Source of the DNA: Limnohabitans sp. 63ED37-2
GTDB lineage: Bacteria; Pseudomonadota; Gammaproteobacteria; Burkholderiales; Burkholderiaceae_C
Direction of reading: 5' to 3'
DNA: 64,000 nucleotides
Assembly (NCBI RefSeq): GCF_001412535.1
Contig: NZ_CP011774.1
Coordinates: forward strand, 3,095,501 to 3,159,500
Below the pieces are notes generated by a model. It was not told the origin of the DNA. It saw only the letters and a list, made by a program, of their open reading frames with translations, and searched no databases. Both the position numbers and the translations under genes were made by a program. Positions 16,307-24,523 of this stretch are shown here, piece by piece (positions within the stretch are counted from its first letter, which is position 1; the number at the start of each line of letters is the position of its first letter).

Positions 16307-17847
16307 GCGGCGCTGCCTTGCGCCACCGATTTGCGCAACTCGGTTTTTTGGACTTTGCCTGCGGCCGTGAGCGGCAGTTTGTCGCGGAACTCGTAGCTCT
16401 TGGGGCATTTGTAGCCGCTGATCAGCGCGTGGCAGTGCGCCGAGAGTTCTTCAGCGTTGGCCTGCGCACCGGGCTTGAGCACGATGACGGCGTGCACGGC
16501 CTCGCCCCATTTTTCGTGGGGCACACCAATGACGGCGCACATCGACACCGCCGGGTGGCTGGTGAGGGTGCTTTCCACTTCGGCGGGGTAGACGTTCTCG
16601 CCGCCGGTGATGACCATGTCTTTGATGCGGTCGATCACATACAGGTAGCCGTGCGCGTCCATCACGCCGCCGTCCCCGGTGTGCAGCCAGCCGCCTGCCA
16701 AAGCTTTGCGGGTGTCTTCTTCGCGGCCCCAATAGCCTTGCATCACCGCCGGGCCGCGCACCAGGATCTCGCCGGGTGTGCCGGGCGGCAATTCGCGCCC
16801 TTGCTCGTCGGCGATGCGGATCTCGGCCGACACCCCAGCCTGCCCGGCCGAGCGGATGCGCTCGCTGTCCAAGAAAGCCGCGTCGCGCAAGATCGGCAGC
16901 GCCGAGACGGCGGCCGAAGTTTCGGTCATGCCATAGACATGGATGAAGTTCACATCGGGGAAAGCCTGCAGCGCACGCCTGAGCAGCGGCAGCGTGATGG
17001 GCGCCGCGCCCCACAAAATACGCTCCAACTTGGGCAGGCCGTGCGGGTCAAAGCCGGGGGTGTCGAGCAGCATTTGCAGCATGCTGGGCACAATGACCAG
17101 GTCGTTCACGCCTTCTCGGGCCATGATCTCGACCACGGGCTGGGGCTGAAATGCAGGCACCGTCACGCAGGTGCCGCCCACCACCGTCTGGCCCAGCATG
17201 CGGCCCAGCCCCGCCACATGGAACATGGGCGAGGTGAGCAAGGTGACGTAATGCGGCGGGTTGGGCACCTCGGCCATGCGCCCCACCAGCGAGGCCCAGA
17301 GGTTGCCGTGCGAGAGCATCACGCCTTTGGGGAAGCCGGTGGTGCCCCCGGTGTAAACGATGGCGGCCAGGGTGTCGGGCGCGCTGCGCACGTCTTCCAT
17401 GGGCAGGGCTGCGGCCAGTTGCGCCTCCAGCGGCAGATAGCCCGCCGGGGCCTGGGTTTCACCGATATACAGGCGCTGGCGCAGGGCAGACAGGGTCTGT
17501 GTGATGGCTTGCGCGGTGGCCATCAGGCTGTCGTCCACCGCCAGCGCGCTAGCACCGCAGTCGCCCAAGGCGTAGGCTACTTCAGCGGCAGTCCAACGGG
17601 TGTTGATGGGGTTGATCACCAGCCCCGCCCAGGCCCCGGCCAGCAGCAACTCGATCATGCGGTCGCTGTTCAGCGCCAGCACGGACAAGCGCTCGCCGGG
17701 TTGCAAGCCCAGCGAACGGAGCGCGGACGCGGTGCGGGCCACCCGGTCCACCAGTTGCCGGTAGGTCTGGCGGCGCGTGCCTGTGACGGTGGCGATCTTG
17801 TCGGGGTGCCTTTGCATCGAGCGGTGCAAACCAGCGGTGAGGTACAT
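16303..17847 (-). CDS. AMP-forming acyl-CoA ligase
   Basis: A 514-residue ANL ligase starting MYLTAGLHRSMQRHPDK. Motifs are VYTGGTTGFPKGVMLSH, IHVYGMTETSAAVS, GWLHTGDGGVMDAHGYLYV and the C-terminal LTAAGKVQKTELR with the catalytic Lys. A longer in-frame open frame extends upstream, but its residues look non-coding and the family N-terminus begins at 17847. It is the second ligase of the cluster and the first gene of the minus-strand run, divergent from dapD across 259 bases. Its substrate is unknown; aromatic, terpenoid or fatty acids are all possible. Confidence 0.9.
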   Translation of the reverse strand: MYLTAGLHRSMQRHPDKIATVTGTRRQTYRQLVDRVARTASALRSLGLQPGERLSVLALNSDRMIELLLAGAWAGLVINPINTRWTAAEVAYALGDCGASALAVDDSLMATAQAITQTLSALRQRLYIGETQAPAGYLPLEAQLAAALPMEDVRSAPDTLAAIVYTGGTTGFPKGVMLSHGNLWASLVGRMAEVPNPPHYVTLLTSPMFHVAGLGRMLGQTVVGGTCVTVPAFQPQPVVEIMAREGVNDLVIVPSMLQMLLDTPGFDPHGLPKLERILWGAAPITLPLLRRALQAFPDVNFIHVYGMTETSAAVSALPILRDAAFLDSERIRSAGQAGVSAEIRIADEQGRELPPGTPGEILVRGPAVMQGYWGREEDTRKALAGGWLHTGDGGVMDAHGYLYVIDRIKDMVITGGENVYPAEVESTLTSHPAVSMCAVIGVPHEKWGEAVHAVIVLKPGAQANAEELSAHCHALISGYKCPKSYEFRDKLPLTAAGKVQKTELRKSVAQGSAA

Positions 17848-18036
17848 GCTTGTGTCTCCATGGGCACGGCTTGGTCGCAGGCCGTCCTTATGGGGAGATT
17901 GCACCGCGCAGGCGGGCCGGCCGCAATCGCTGCAAGACTCAAAGGCATTGGCAGAAAGTGACAAGCTGCCCATCGCCTGAACCCGACCAGCAACTGTCAG
18001 GGCGATGACCCCGGACCCAGGACGGCCGCAGCATCT

Positions 18037-18051
18037 CGCCGATAATCGGCG
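18037..18051. promoter_or_regulatory. Short perfect palindrome in the ligase-dapD divergent region
   Basis: CGCCGAT-A-ATCGGCG is a perfect 15-base dyad followed by TTTT, 55 bases before the dapD ATG. It contains GATAAT, a plausible -10 element for dapD, but no good -35 is visible. It could be an operator overlapping the dapD promoter. Function is uncertain. Confidence 0.35.
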
Positions 18052-18106
18052 TTTTGAATTTTCAGCCCGGGCCGTGTCTGCGCCCAGGCTTTCTTCGGAG
18101 CAGAAC

Positions 18107-19084
18107 ATGAGCACCTTCCAAACCACCGGCGCACGCGCCACGGGCCTGGCCACCATCGCCGCTGACGGCACCGTGCTGGACACCTGGTTCCCCGCCCCCG
18201 AACTGGCTGCCGATGTGGCCGCAAGCGGCAGCACCCGCCTGACCCAGGCCGAAGCCGTGGCCGCCTTGGGCGCTGACGTGGCCCAGGCCCTGGTCGCCTG
18301 CAGCGTGCGCAACGCCACCGTGGTCGCCGTGCGCACCGAGATCAAAAGTCTGGCCGACGCGCCCGCCGACACCCACGACGCCTACCTGCGCCTTCACCTG
18401 CTGAGCCACCGCTTGGTGTTGCCGCACGGCGCCAACGTGACCGGCATCTTTGGCCTGCTGCCCAACGTGGCCTGGACCAACTTTGGCCCCTGCGCACTGG
18501 CCGATGTACCTGCCGCCCGCCTCAAAGCCCGTGGCACTGGCCGTGTACTCGAGATCAAGGGCCTGGACAAATTCCCCCAAATGACCGACTACGTGATCCC
18601 ATCAGGCGTGCGCATTGCCAACGCCGACCGCGTGCGCCTGGGCGCACACCTGGCCAGCGGCACCACCGTCATGCACGAAGGCTTTTGCAACTTCAATGCG
18701 GGCACACTGGGCGCCAGCATGGTCGAAGGCCGCATCAGCGCAGGTGTGGTGGTCGATGACGCCAGCGACATCGGCGGCGGCGCGTCCATCATGGGCACGC
18801 TGTCGGGTGGCGGCAAAGAAGTCATCAAGGTCGGCAAGCGCTGCTTGCTGGGCGCCAACGCCGGCATCGGCATTTCGCTGGGCGACGACTGCATTGTGGA
18901 AGCGGGTTGCTACATCACCGGCGGCAGCCGCGTTCAAATGCCCGATGGCTCGGTCATGAAAGCCAAAGAGCTGTCCGGCAAAAACGGCATCTTGTTCCGC
19001 CGCGACTCACAGTCGGGCGCCTTGCACGCCATTCCGCGCAACAAGAGCTGGGGCGAGTTGAACGCTGAGTTGCACAAGAACTGA
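18107..19084 (+). CDS. dapD: Tetrahydrodipicolinate N-succinyltransferase
   Basis: A 325-residue protein of the long DapD class, catalysing succinyl-CoA-dependent succinylation of tetrahydrodipicolinate in lysine/diaminopimelate synthesis. A left-handed beta-helix is visible as hexapeptide-like turns from GVRIANADRVRLGAHLA through GTTVMHEGFCNFNAGT, ASDIGGGASIMG and RCLLGANAGIGISLGD. The N-terminal domain carries GIFGLLPNVAWTNFGPC. GGAG lies 6 bases before the ATG. It is the first plus-strand gene after the catabolic cluster and is followed 4 bases later by two small membrane protein genes. Confidence 0.92.
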   Translation: MSTFQTTGARATGLATIAADGTVLDTWFPAPELAADVAASGSTRLTQAEAVAALGADVAQALVACSVRNATVVAVRTEIKSLADAPADTHDAYLRLHLLSHRLVLPHGANVTGIFGLLPNVAWTNFGPCALADVPAARLKARGTGRVLEIKGLDKFPQMTDYVIPSGVRIANADRVRLGAHLASGTTVMHEGFCNFNAGTLGASMVEGRISAGVVVDDASDIGGGASIMGTLSGGGKEVIKVGKRCLLGANAGIGISLGDDCIVEAGCYITGGSRVQMPDGSVMKAKELSGKNGILFRRDSQSGALHAIPRNKSWGELNAELHKN

Positions 19085-19088
19085 TGCC

Positions 19089-19430
19089 ATGTCCAAATTG
19101 CCCGTCAACTTGAAATCGGTGGCCATCGCCAGCCTGACATTGCCATTGGTGATGTGGCTGTTGCGCATGCTGTGGCCCGACATTTCCTGGGGCTTTTTGC
19201 TGTTGTTTGGCCTACAAGTGATGTTGATGCTGGCCACGCTGCAGTTGGTGGTGAGCAGCGTCTGGACGCCGACACGCCGTTTGGAGTTGCCCGGCAAAAA
19301 CGCGGCGCTGCCCCGGCGCATCTTTGCGAAAAAGACTTCGGTCATGGCTTTTTTACGCGGCATGGTGCAACGCGCTCGAGGTGCGGTGGCCATGCTTTTA
19401 GGACGCTTGTTCAAGCGCAAAGCGGCATGA
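19089..19430 (+). CDS. Small membrane protein of unknown function
   Basis: A 113-residue protein with two hydrophobic segments (about residues 10-30 and 34-57) and a strongly basic C-terminal tail (RRIFAKKTS, RGMVQRARG, FKRKAA). I do not recognise a family. It begins 4 bases after the dapD stop and its own stop overlaps the next ATG by four bases, so the three genes look co-transcribed. The coding direction is supported by this tight packing rather than by homology. Confidence 0.65.
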   Translation: MSKLPVNLKSVAIASLTLPLVMWLLRMLWPDISWGFLLLFGLQVMLMLATLQLVVSSVWTPTRRLELPGKNAALPRRIFAKKTSVMAFLRGMVQRARGAVAMLLGRLFKRKAA

Positions 19431-19717
19431 ATTCACGACGGCTTCTGGTGCTGAAATCCGGCTGTGCAGCGGTCATGCTCTCGCTGCTGGCCCTGTTGGG
19501 TGGCCAAAGCCTGGCGCCCAACGTGCCCTTGCTGACCCTCTGGCTCTGGGCCTTAGGGGGCTTGGTGTCGCTGGGCCTTGTTTTTCTGGCGGGCGCCTGG
19601 CTGACCTTGACATTCAACCAATGGGTCTTGCGCAAGGGTGGTACCGACACGCAGTGGTTGTGGTTTGCCTCTGACCCGCCGGGCCTGAAACGACCCAAAA
19701 AATCACCGACCCACTGA
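19427..19717 (+). CDS. Small membrane protein of unknown function
   Basis: A 96-residue protein starting MNSRRLLVLKSG. Two hydrophobic segments (about 10-30 and 36-62) are joined by a short loop, and the C-terminus is polar (SDPPGLKRPKKSPTH). No family is recognised. Its ATG overlaps the preceding stop (ATGA at 19427-19430), implying coupled translation. An upstream in-frame extension exists but runs antisense-like through the previous gene and was rejected. Confidence 0.6.
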   Translation: MNSRRLLVLKSGCAAVMLSLLALLGGQSLAPNVPLLTLWLWALGGLVSLGLVFLAGAWLTLTFNQWVLRKGGTDTQWLWFASDPPGLKRPKKSPTH

Positions 19718-19732
19718 GCGCCGCGTCCAGCC

Positions 19733-19751
19733 TGGGACGGGCGCCGTCCCA
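19733..19751. terminator. Hairpin between convergent genes
   Basis: TGGGACG (19733-19739) and CGTCCCA (19745-19751) form a perfect 7-bp stem with a 5-base loop. It abuts the stop of the acetoacetyl-CoA synthetase gene and lies 15 bases after the plus-strand stop. No U-tract follows, so it is a weak bidirectional terminator candidate. Confidence 0.45.
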
Positions 19752-21863
19752 TCAAACACCGGGTTTTGCGACCCTGGCCAGGTGCTGCTTGGCCAGTGCC
19801 ACATACCAATCCAGACACCCCGGATTGGCCATGGCGTCTTTGTTGACCACCTTTTCCAGCGGCTGGCCCAGCATGAGTTTCTTGATCGGCAGTTCCTGCT
19901 TTTTGCCGGACAGGGTGCGCGGGATCTCGGCGACCTGGAAAATCTCGTTGGGGATGAAGCGCGGGCTGAGCGCCACCTTGATGGCGTTGTTCAGCTTGGC
20001 CTTGAGCACATCGTCCAGCGCCGTGCCCGGGCGCAGCACCACAAACAGCGGCATGTAGCTTTCTTTGCCCAAATACTCCAGGTCCACCACCATCGAGTCC
20101 ATGACTTCGGGCAGGGCTTCAACGGCGCTGTACAGCTCGCTGGTGCCCATGCGCAAGCCGTGGCGGTTAATGGTCGCGTCGCTGCGGCCAAAGATCACGC
20201 AGCCTTCACCCTCGCCTTGTGCATTGCCAATGCGCAACCAGTCGCCATGCCGCCAAACACCGCCCATGCTGGCCGGGCCGTCGCCGCCACCGGGCTTTCG
20301 GCCGTGGCCTGCGGGGTACATCTCGAAGTAGCTGGCCAGGTAGCGGGCGTTGTCCTTGTCGCCCCAAAAGAACAGCGGCATGGATGGGATGGGTTGCGTG
20401 CAGACCAGTTCACCCACTTCGCCCAACACAGGCTCGCCCGCTTCGTTCCAGGCCTCGACCGCGCAGCCAAGTTCGCGGCATTGCATGACGCCGGGCTCTT
20501 GCGGCAACTCGCGATGGCCGCCCACAAAGGCGCCCGCAAAGTCGGTGCCGCCCGAGATGTTGCACCACCAGATGTCGGTGCCGATGGCCTTGAATTGCTC
20601 CACGCCCCAGGTCTGCGTGTCAGCCGACAGGGGCGAACCCGTGGTGCCCAGGGCACGGATCAGGGACAAATCACCGCAACGCGAAATGTCCAAGCCCGCT
20701 TTGTGGCAATTGGCAAAGTAGGCCGCACCTGCCCCAAAAAACGTGACTTTTTCCTGCGCCGCCATGCGCCACAAAATGCCCCAGTCGGGGTTGTCTTTGC
20801 TGCCGCCAGGGTTGCCGTCATAGATCACGCAGGTCACGCCATTGAGCAGGCCCGCGACCTGCGCGTTCCACATCACCCAGCCCGTGGAGCTGTACCAGTG
20901 GAAGCGCTCGCCCCAGCTGTTGGGGTGGTAGCTGCAACCGATGTCGTTGTGCAAAATCTTGTTGGCCAAAGCCACGATCACCGTGCCGCCATGGCCGTGC
21001 ACGATGGGCTTGGGCAAGCCGGTGGTGCCGCTCGAATACACAATCCACAAGGGGTGGTCAAAGGGCAGCCACATCGGCTCAAAAGCCTGCACTTCGGCGT
21101 CATCCCGCGCGGTGATGGCCGACAGTTGCACGCTGCCCCCCACATCGCAGTTGGTCAGGTCCAAGGTGCCCAGGTTGTCGTGAATGATGACGTGCTGCAC
21201 GCTGGGCAAAGCATCGCGCAGCTCCTGCACCACACCCATGCGGTCAAAGTCGCGGCCGCCATAGCTCACGCCATCCACCGCGATCAGCACCTTGGGTTCG
21301 ATCTGTTTGAATCGGTCAAGCACCGCGTTGGTGCCCATGTCAGGCGCGCAAATGCTCCACACACCACCCACGCTGGCGGTGGCCAAAAATGCCACCATGG
21401 CCTCGGGGATGTTGGGCAGATACGCCGCCACGCGGTCACCCGGCTGCACACCTTGGGCCTGCAGGTGCAGCGCCATGGCCGCGACCTGGCGGCGCAGTTC
21501 GGGCCAAGTCATCTCGCGGCGCAGGCCTTTTTCGTTGTGGCTGATAACGGCCAAAAACCCTGCGTCATGCGCGGGCTGCACATGACGCAGCACTTGGTGG
21601 GCGTAATTGGTCTGGGCCCCGGGGAACCACTTGGCACCCGGCATGACGTTGTTCGCCAAGACGGCCGTATGCGGCGTGGGCGACTGGAAGTCGAAGTAAT
21701 CCCAGATGCTTTGCCAAAACGCATCGAGCTCGGTCACCGACCAACGCCACAGGTCGTTGTAGGTGGCAAAGCTCAGGCCGCGTTCGTCACGCAGCCAGTT
21801 TTGGTAGAGCCGAATTTGAGGCAGGTAGGGGGCCGAATCGGAGGATTTTGTCGCGGTGTTCAT
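19752..21863 (-). CDS. Acetoacetyl-CoA synthetase
   Basis: A 703-residue ANL-family ligase of the AacS type, activating acetoacetate to acetoacetyl-CoA. Visible features are the N-terminal LYQNWLRDERGLSFATYNDLW, YSSGTTGLPKPIVHGHGG, WWCNISGGTDFAGAFVGGH and the C-terminal RTLSGKKQELPIKKLM with the catalytic Lys. An in-frame ATG at 21887 would add 8 residues; neither start has a clear Shine-Dalgarno, and I prefer MNTATKSSDS. It links ketone-body, polyhydroxybutyrate or thiolytic products with acetyl-CoA. It is convergent with the small membrane genes. Confidence 0.9.
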   Translation of the reverse strand: MNTATKSSDSAPYLPQIRLYQNWLRDERGLSFATYNDLWRWSVTELDAFWQSIWDYFDFQSPTPHTAVLANNVMPGAKWFPGAQTNYAHQVLRHVQPAHDAGFLAVISHNEKGLRREMTWPELRRQVAAMALHLQAQGVQPGDRVAAYLPNIPEAMVAFLATASVGGVWSICAPDMGTNAVLDRFKQIEPKVLIAVDGVSYGGRDFDRMGVVQELRDALPSVQHVIIHDNLGTLDLTNCDVGGSVQLSAITARDDAEVQAFEPMWLPFDHPLWIVYSSGTTGLPKPIVHGHGGTVIVALANKILHNDIGCSYHPNSWGERFHWYSSTGWVMWNAQVAGLLNGVTCVIYDGNPGGSKDNPDWGILWRMAAQEKVTFFGAGAAYFANCHKAGLDISRCGDLSLIRALGTTGSPLSADTQTWGVEQFKAIGTDIWWCNISGGTDFAGAFVGGHRELPQEPGVMQCRELGCAVEAWNEAGEPVLGEVGELVCTQPIPSMPLFFWGDKDNARYLASYFEMYPAGHGRKPGGGDGPASMGGVWRHGDWLRIGNAQGEGEGCVIFGRSDATINRHGLRMGTSELYSAVEALPEVMDSMVVDLEYLGKESYMPLFVVLRPGTALDDVLKAKLNNAIKVALSPRFIPNEIFQVAEIPRTLSGKKQELPIKKLMLGQPLEKVVNKDAMANPGCLDWYVALAKQHLARVAKPGV

Positions 21864-21947
21864 GCGTTGCAGCGTATCAGCGGCCATACCCCGCTGTCAC
21901 GCGCATCAACCCTGAAACATGCGCCTAGGTGACAGGCCGGGCTGCTT

Positions 21948-22289
21948 TCAGCCGGGCACCGTTTCGCAGCGGCCCTGGCCTGTGGCATGGCCCCGAAAAT
22001 CGCTTTGCCACTGGCGGGTCACCAGGTCAATCTGAATGCGCTCGTTGTCGACCGCCGTCATCACGCCTTGGGGAATGAGTGAAAACCCATGGGGCTGCAA
22101 GCCATCGATGTGCAAACTGCGAATGGCTTTTTTGTCCCAATCGATGCGCACCTCGCGCACCCAGGTGCTGCGCTGTGGCAAGTAGGCCACCGCACAGCTG
22201 AGCACCACCTGAGACGGCGCGGCCGCAGCGGGGCCGATGGCGGCCAAGCTCAGCGCCGCAAAGCCCACAATGTGTGTCAGACGGTTCAC
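21948..22289 (-). CDS. Small secreted protein of unknown function
   Basis: A 113-residue protein with a Sec signal peptide (MNRLTHIVGFAALSLAAIG, cleavage near AAAAPS), a mature part of about 90 residues and two cysteines (VVLSCAVAY and GRCETVPG) that could form a disulfide. I do not recognise the family. It starts 4 bases after the stop of the adenosyltransferase gene, so it is probably co-transcribed, although nothing links the two functionally. Confidence 0.7.
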   Translation of the reverse strand: MNRLTHIVGFAALSLAAIGPAAAAPSQVVLSCAVAYLPQRSTWVREVRIDWDKKAIRSLHIDGLQPHGFSLIPQGVMTAVDNERIQIDLVTRQWQSDFRGHATGQGRCETVPG

Positions 22290-22293
22290 GGCT

Positions 22294-22857
22294 TCAGGCC
22301 TTGTCTTTGTTCATGCGTTGGCTTTTCCAGTACACATCGTCCCCGCCGTTCATGCGGTTGAGCACACGGGCCAGCACAAACATCAGGTCAGACAGGCGGT
22401 TGAGGTATTGACGCGGGGTTTCGTTGATGGCCTCTTCATTGCCCAAGGCCACACAAGCGCGTTCGGCGCGGCGGGCCACGGTGCGGCACACATGCGCTTG
22501 CGAGGCGCCACGCGTGCCCGCGGGCAAGATGAACTCTTCGAGCTTGGGCAGCTGGGCGTTGTATTTTTCGAGCGCCTCATCCAAGGCTGCCACGGCCTCT
22601 TCTTTGAGCAACTCAAAGCCAGGAATCGACAGCTCGCCACCCAGGTTGAAAAGCTGGTGCTGCACCTCAACCAGCACCTCGCGCACGTCAGCGGCCATGT
22701 CTTCGCAGAGCAACACGCCGATGTTGGAGTTGAGCTCGTCCACCTCGCCCATGGCGTGCACGCGCAGGCTGTTTTTAGACACGCGCTGGTTGTTGCCCAG
22801 GCCGGTGGTGCCGTTGTCGCCGGTGCGGGTAGCGATTTGTGTGAGTCGGTTGCCCAT
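22294..22857 (-). CDS. Cob(I)alamin adenosyltransferase, PduO type
   Basis: A 187-residue ATR of usual length, transferring the adenosyl group of ATP to cob(I)alamin. Signatures include the N-terminal ATRTGDNGTTGLGNNQRV (ATP-binding TRxGDxGxTxL), MGEVDELNSNIGVL, and ARRAERACVALG with LNRLSDLMFVLAR near the end. The ATG at 22857 gives the family N-terminus; the longer upstream reading is non-coding in appearance. It is divergent from the FAD oxidase gene and supplies adenosylcobalamin for mutases elsewhere in the genome. Confidence 0.93.
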   Translation of the reverse strand: MGNRLTQIATRTGDNGTTGLGNNQRVSKNSLRVHAMGEVDELNSNIGVLLCEDMAADVREVLVEVQHQLFNLGGELSIPGFELLKEEAVAALDEALEKYNAQLPKLEEFILPAGTRGASQAHVCRTVARRAERACVALGNEEAINETPRQYLNRLSDLMFVLARVLNRMNGGDDVYWKSQRMNKDKA

Positions 22858-23052
22858 GGTATTGATCTCTTTTTTTCGCTCAAAGGTGCAGGTTTGCAGA
22901 AATGGCCCAAGAAGTGGGCCGCCGCAAAGAGGCTTGATTGTCGGCCAAGTCCCCTTGGCTTGTCTGACAAAAGACAGCAAAGCCATTGTTTGCGGCGTAA
23001 ACTGCAGCCTCACATGACTGGCGGACCTGGCCCGCCACCCCTGGAGACACCC

Positions 23053-24480
23053 ATGAACGCCCCCACCGCTGCCGCCCACCTGGCCCCTGAAGTTGCGCAA
23101 CGCGCCGTGCCCGAAGCCTTTTTGACGGCGCTGAAAGCCCGCTTTGGCAACAACTGCTCCACGGCCATGATCGTGCGCGAGCAGCACGGGCGCGACGAGT
23201 CGGCCTTCACCCATGTGCCGCCCCCAGCTGCCGTGGTGTTTGCAGAAAACACCCAGGATGTGGCCGATGCGGTGAAGCTGTGCGCCGAGCACAAGGTGCC
23301 GGTGATCCCATTTGGTGTGGGCTCCTCACTCGAAGGCCATTTGCTGGCGGTGCAGGGCGGCATCAGCATCGACCTGACGCGCATGAACAAAATCTTGGCC
23401 ATCAACGCCGAAGACCTGACGGTCACGGTCCAGCCGGGTGTGACGCGCAAGCAACTCAACGAAGAGATCAAATCCACCGGCTTGTTCTTCCCCATCGACC
23501 CCGGCGCGGACGCCACGATTGGGGGCATGAGCGCCACACGCGCCAGCGGCACCAACGCGGTGCGCTACGGCACCATGCGCGAGAACGTGCTGGCCATGGA
23601 AGTGGTCACCTCTTCGGGTGAAGTCATCCGCACAGGCACCCGCGCCAAAAAGTCGAGCGCCGGTTACGACCTGACGCGCCTGATGGTGGGCAGCGAAGGC
23701 ACGCTGGGCGTGATCACCGAAGTCACCGTGCGCCTGTACCCTTTGCCCGAAGCCATCTCGGCCGCGATTTGCTCCTTCCCCAGCATCGAGGCGGCGGTAC
23801 ACACCGTGATCCAGACCATCCAACTGGGCGTGCCGATTGCCCGCGTAGAGCTGATCGACCACAACACCGTGCGCATGGTCAATGCCTATGCCAAGCTGGG
23901 CCTGCGTGAAGAGCCCATGCTGCTGATGGAATTCCACGGCTCGCCTGCGGGCGTGAAAGAACAAGCCGAGACCGTGCAAGAAATCGCCAGCGAATTTGGT
24001 GGTAATGCCTTTGAATGGGCCACCACCCCCGAGGAGCGCACGCGCCTGTGGACCGCACGGCACAACGCTTACTTTGCGGCCATCCAGAGCAAACCCGGCT
24101 GCCGCGCCATCAGCACCGACACCTGCGTGCCGATCAGTCGCCTGGCCGATTGCCTGCTCGACTCGATCACCGAAACCGATGCCAGCGGCCTGCCTTACTT
24201 TCTGGTCGGCCATGTGGGCGACGGCAACTTCCACTTCGGCTATTTGATCGATCCGAACAACCCGCAAGAGTGCGAAACCGCAGAGGCTTTAAATCAGCAA
24301 CTGGTCAGCCGCGCCCTGCGCCTGGGCGGCACCTGCACGGGCGAGCACGGCATTGGCCTGCACAAGATGGACTTCTTGCGCACAGAAACCGGCGAAGGCG
24401 CGGTGGACATGATGCGCACCATCAAGCGGGCGCTGGACCCGCACAACATCATGAACCCAGGCAAGATTTTCTCGATGTGA
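23053..24480 (+). CDS. FAD-linked oxidase, D-lactate dehydrogenase/glycolate oxidase GlcD-like
   Basis: A 475-residue VAO-family flavoprotein. The FAD-binding PCMH domain shows VIPFGVGSSLEGH and PGADATIGGMSATRASGTNA; the C-terminal FAD-oxidase domain shows GHVGDGNFHFGYLID and GTCTGEHGIGLHK, the latter typical of D-lactate/2-hydroxyglutarate dehydrogenases. Cytochrome c or a GlcE/GlcF partner would accept electrons; no GlcEF genes are adjacent, which favours a stand-alone DLD-type D-lactate dehydrogenase. GGAG lies 8 bases before the ATG. Confidence 0.88.
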   Translation: MNAPTAAAHLAPEVAQRAVPEAFLTALKARFGNNCSTAMIVREQHGRDESAFTHVPPPAAVVFAENTQDVADAVKLCAEHKVPVIPFGVGSSLEGHLLAVQGGISIDLTRMNKILAINAEDLTVTVQPGVTRKQLNEEIKSTGLFFPIDPGADATIGGMSATRASGTNAVRYGTMRENVLAMEVVTSSGEVIRTGTRAKKSSAGYDLTRLMVGSEGTLGVITEVTVRLYPLPEAISAAICSFPSIEAAVHTVIQTIQLGVPIARVELIDHNTVRMVNAYAKLGLREEPMLLMEFHGSPAGVKEQAETVQEIASEFGGNAFEWATTPEERTRLWTARHNAYFAAIQSKPGCRAISTDTCVPISRLADCLLDSITETDASGLPYFLVGHVGDGNFHFGYLIDPNNPQECETAEALNQQLVSRALRLGGTCTGEHGIGLHKMDFLRTETGEGAVDMMRTIKRALDPHNIMNPGKIFSM

Positions 24481-24487
24481 ACCTGCG

Positions 24488-24509
24488 CAAGGCCCGGTCA
24501 CAGGCCTTG
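24488..24509. terminator. Hairpin between convergent oxidase and amidase genes
   Basis: CAAGGCC (24488-24494) and GGCCTTG (24503-24509) form a 7-bp perfect stem with an 8-base loop, between the plus-strand stop at 24480 and the amidase stop at 24524. It lacks a U-tract, so it is a modest candidate. Confidence 0.4.
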
Positions 24510-24523
24510 AGCACGTCAGGGCA

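Noticed and set aside
19782..21932. 716-codon plus-strand open frame opposite acetoacetyl-CoA synthetase
   Set aside because: Antisense shadow; no domain is recognisable and its third-position pattern follows the minus-strand gene.
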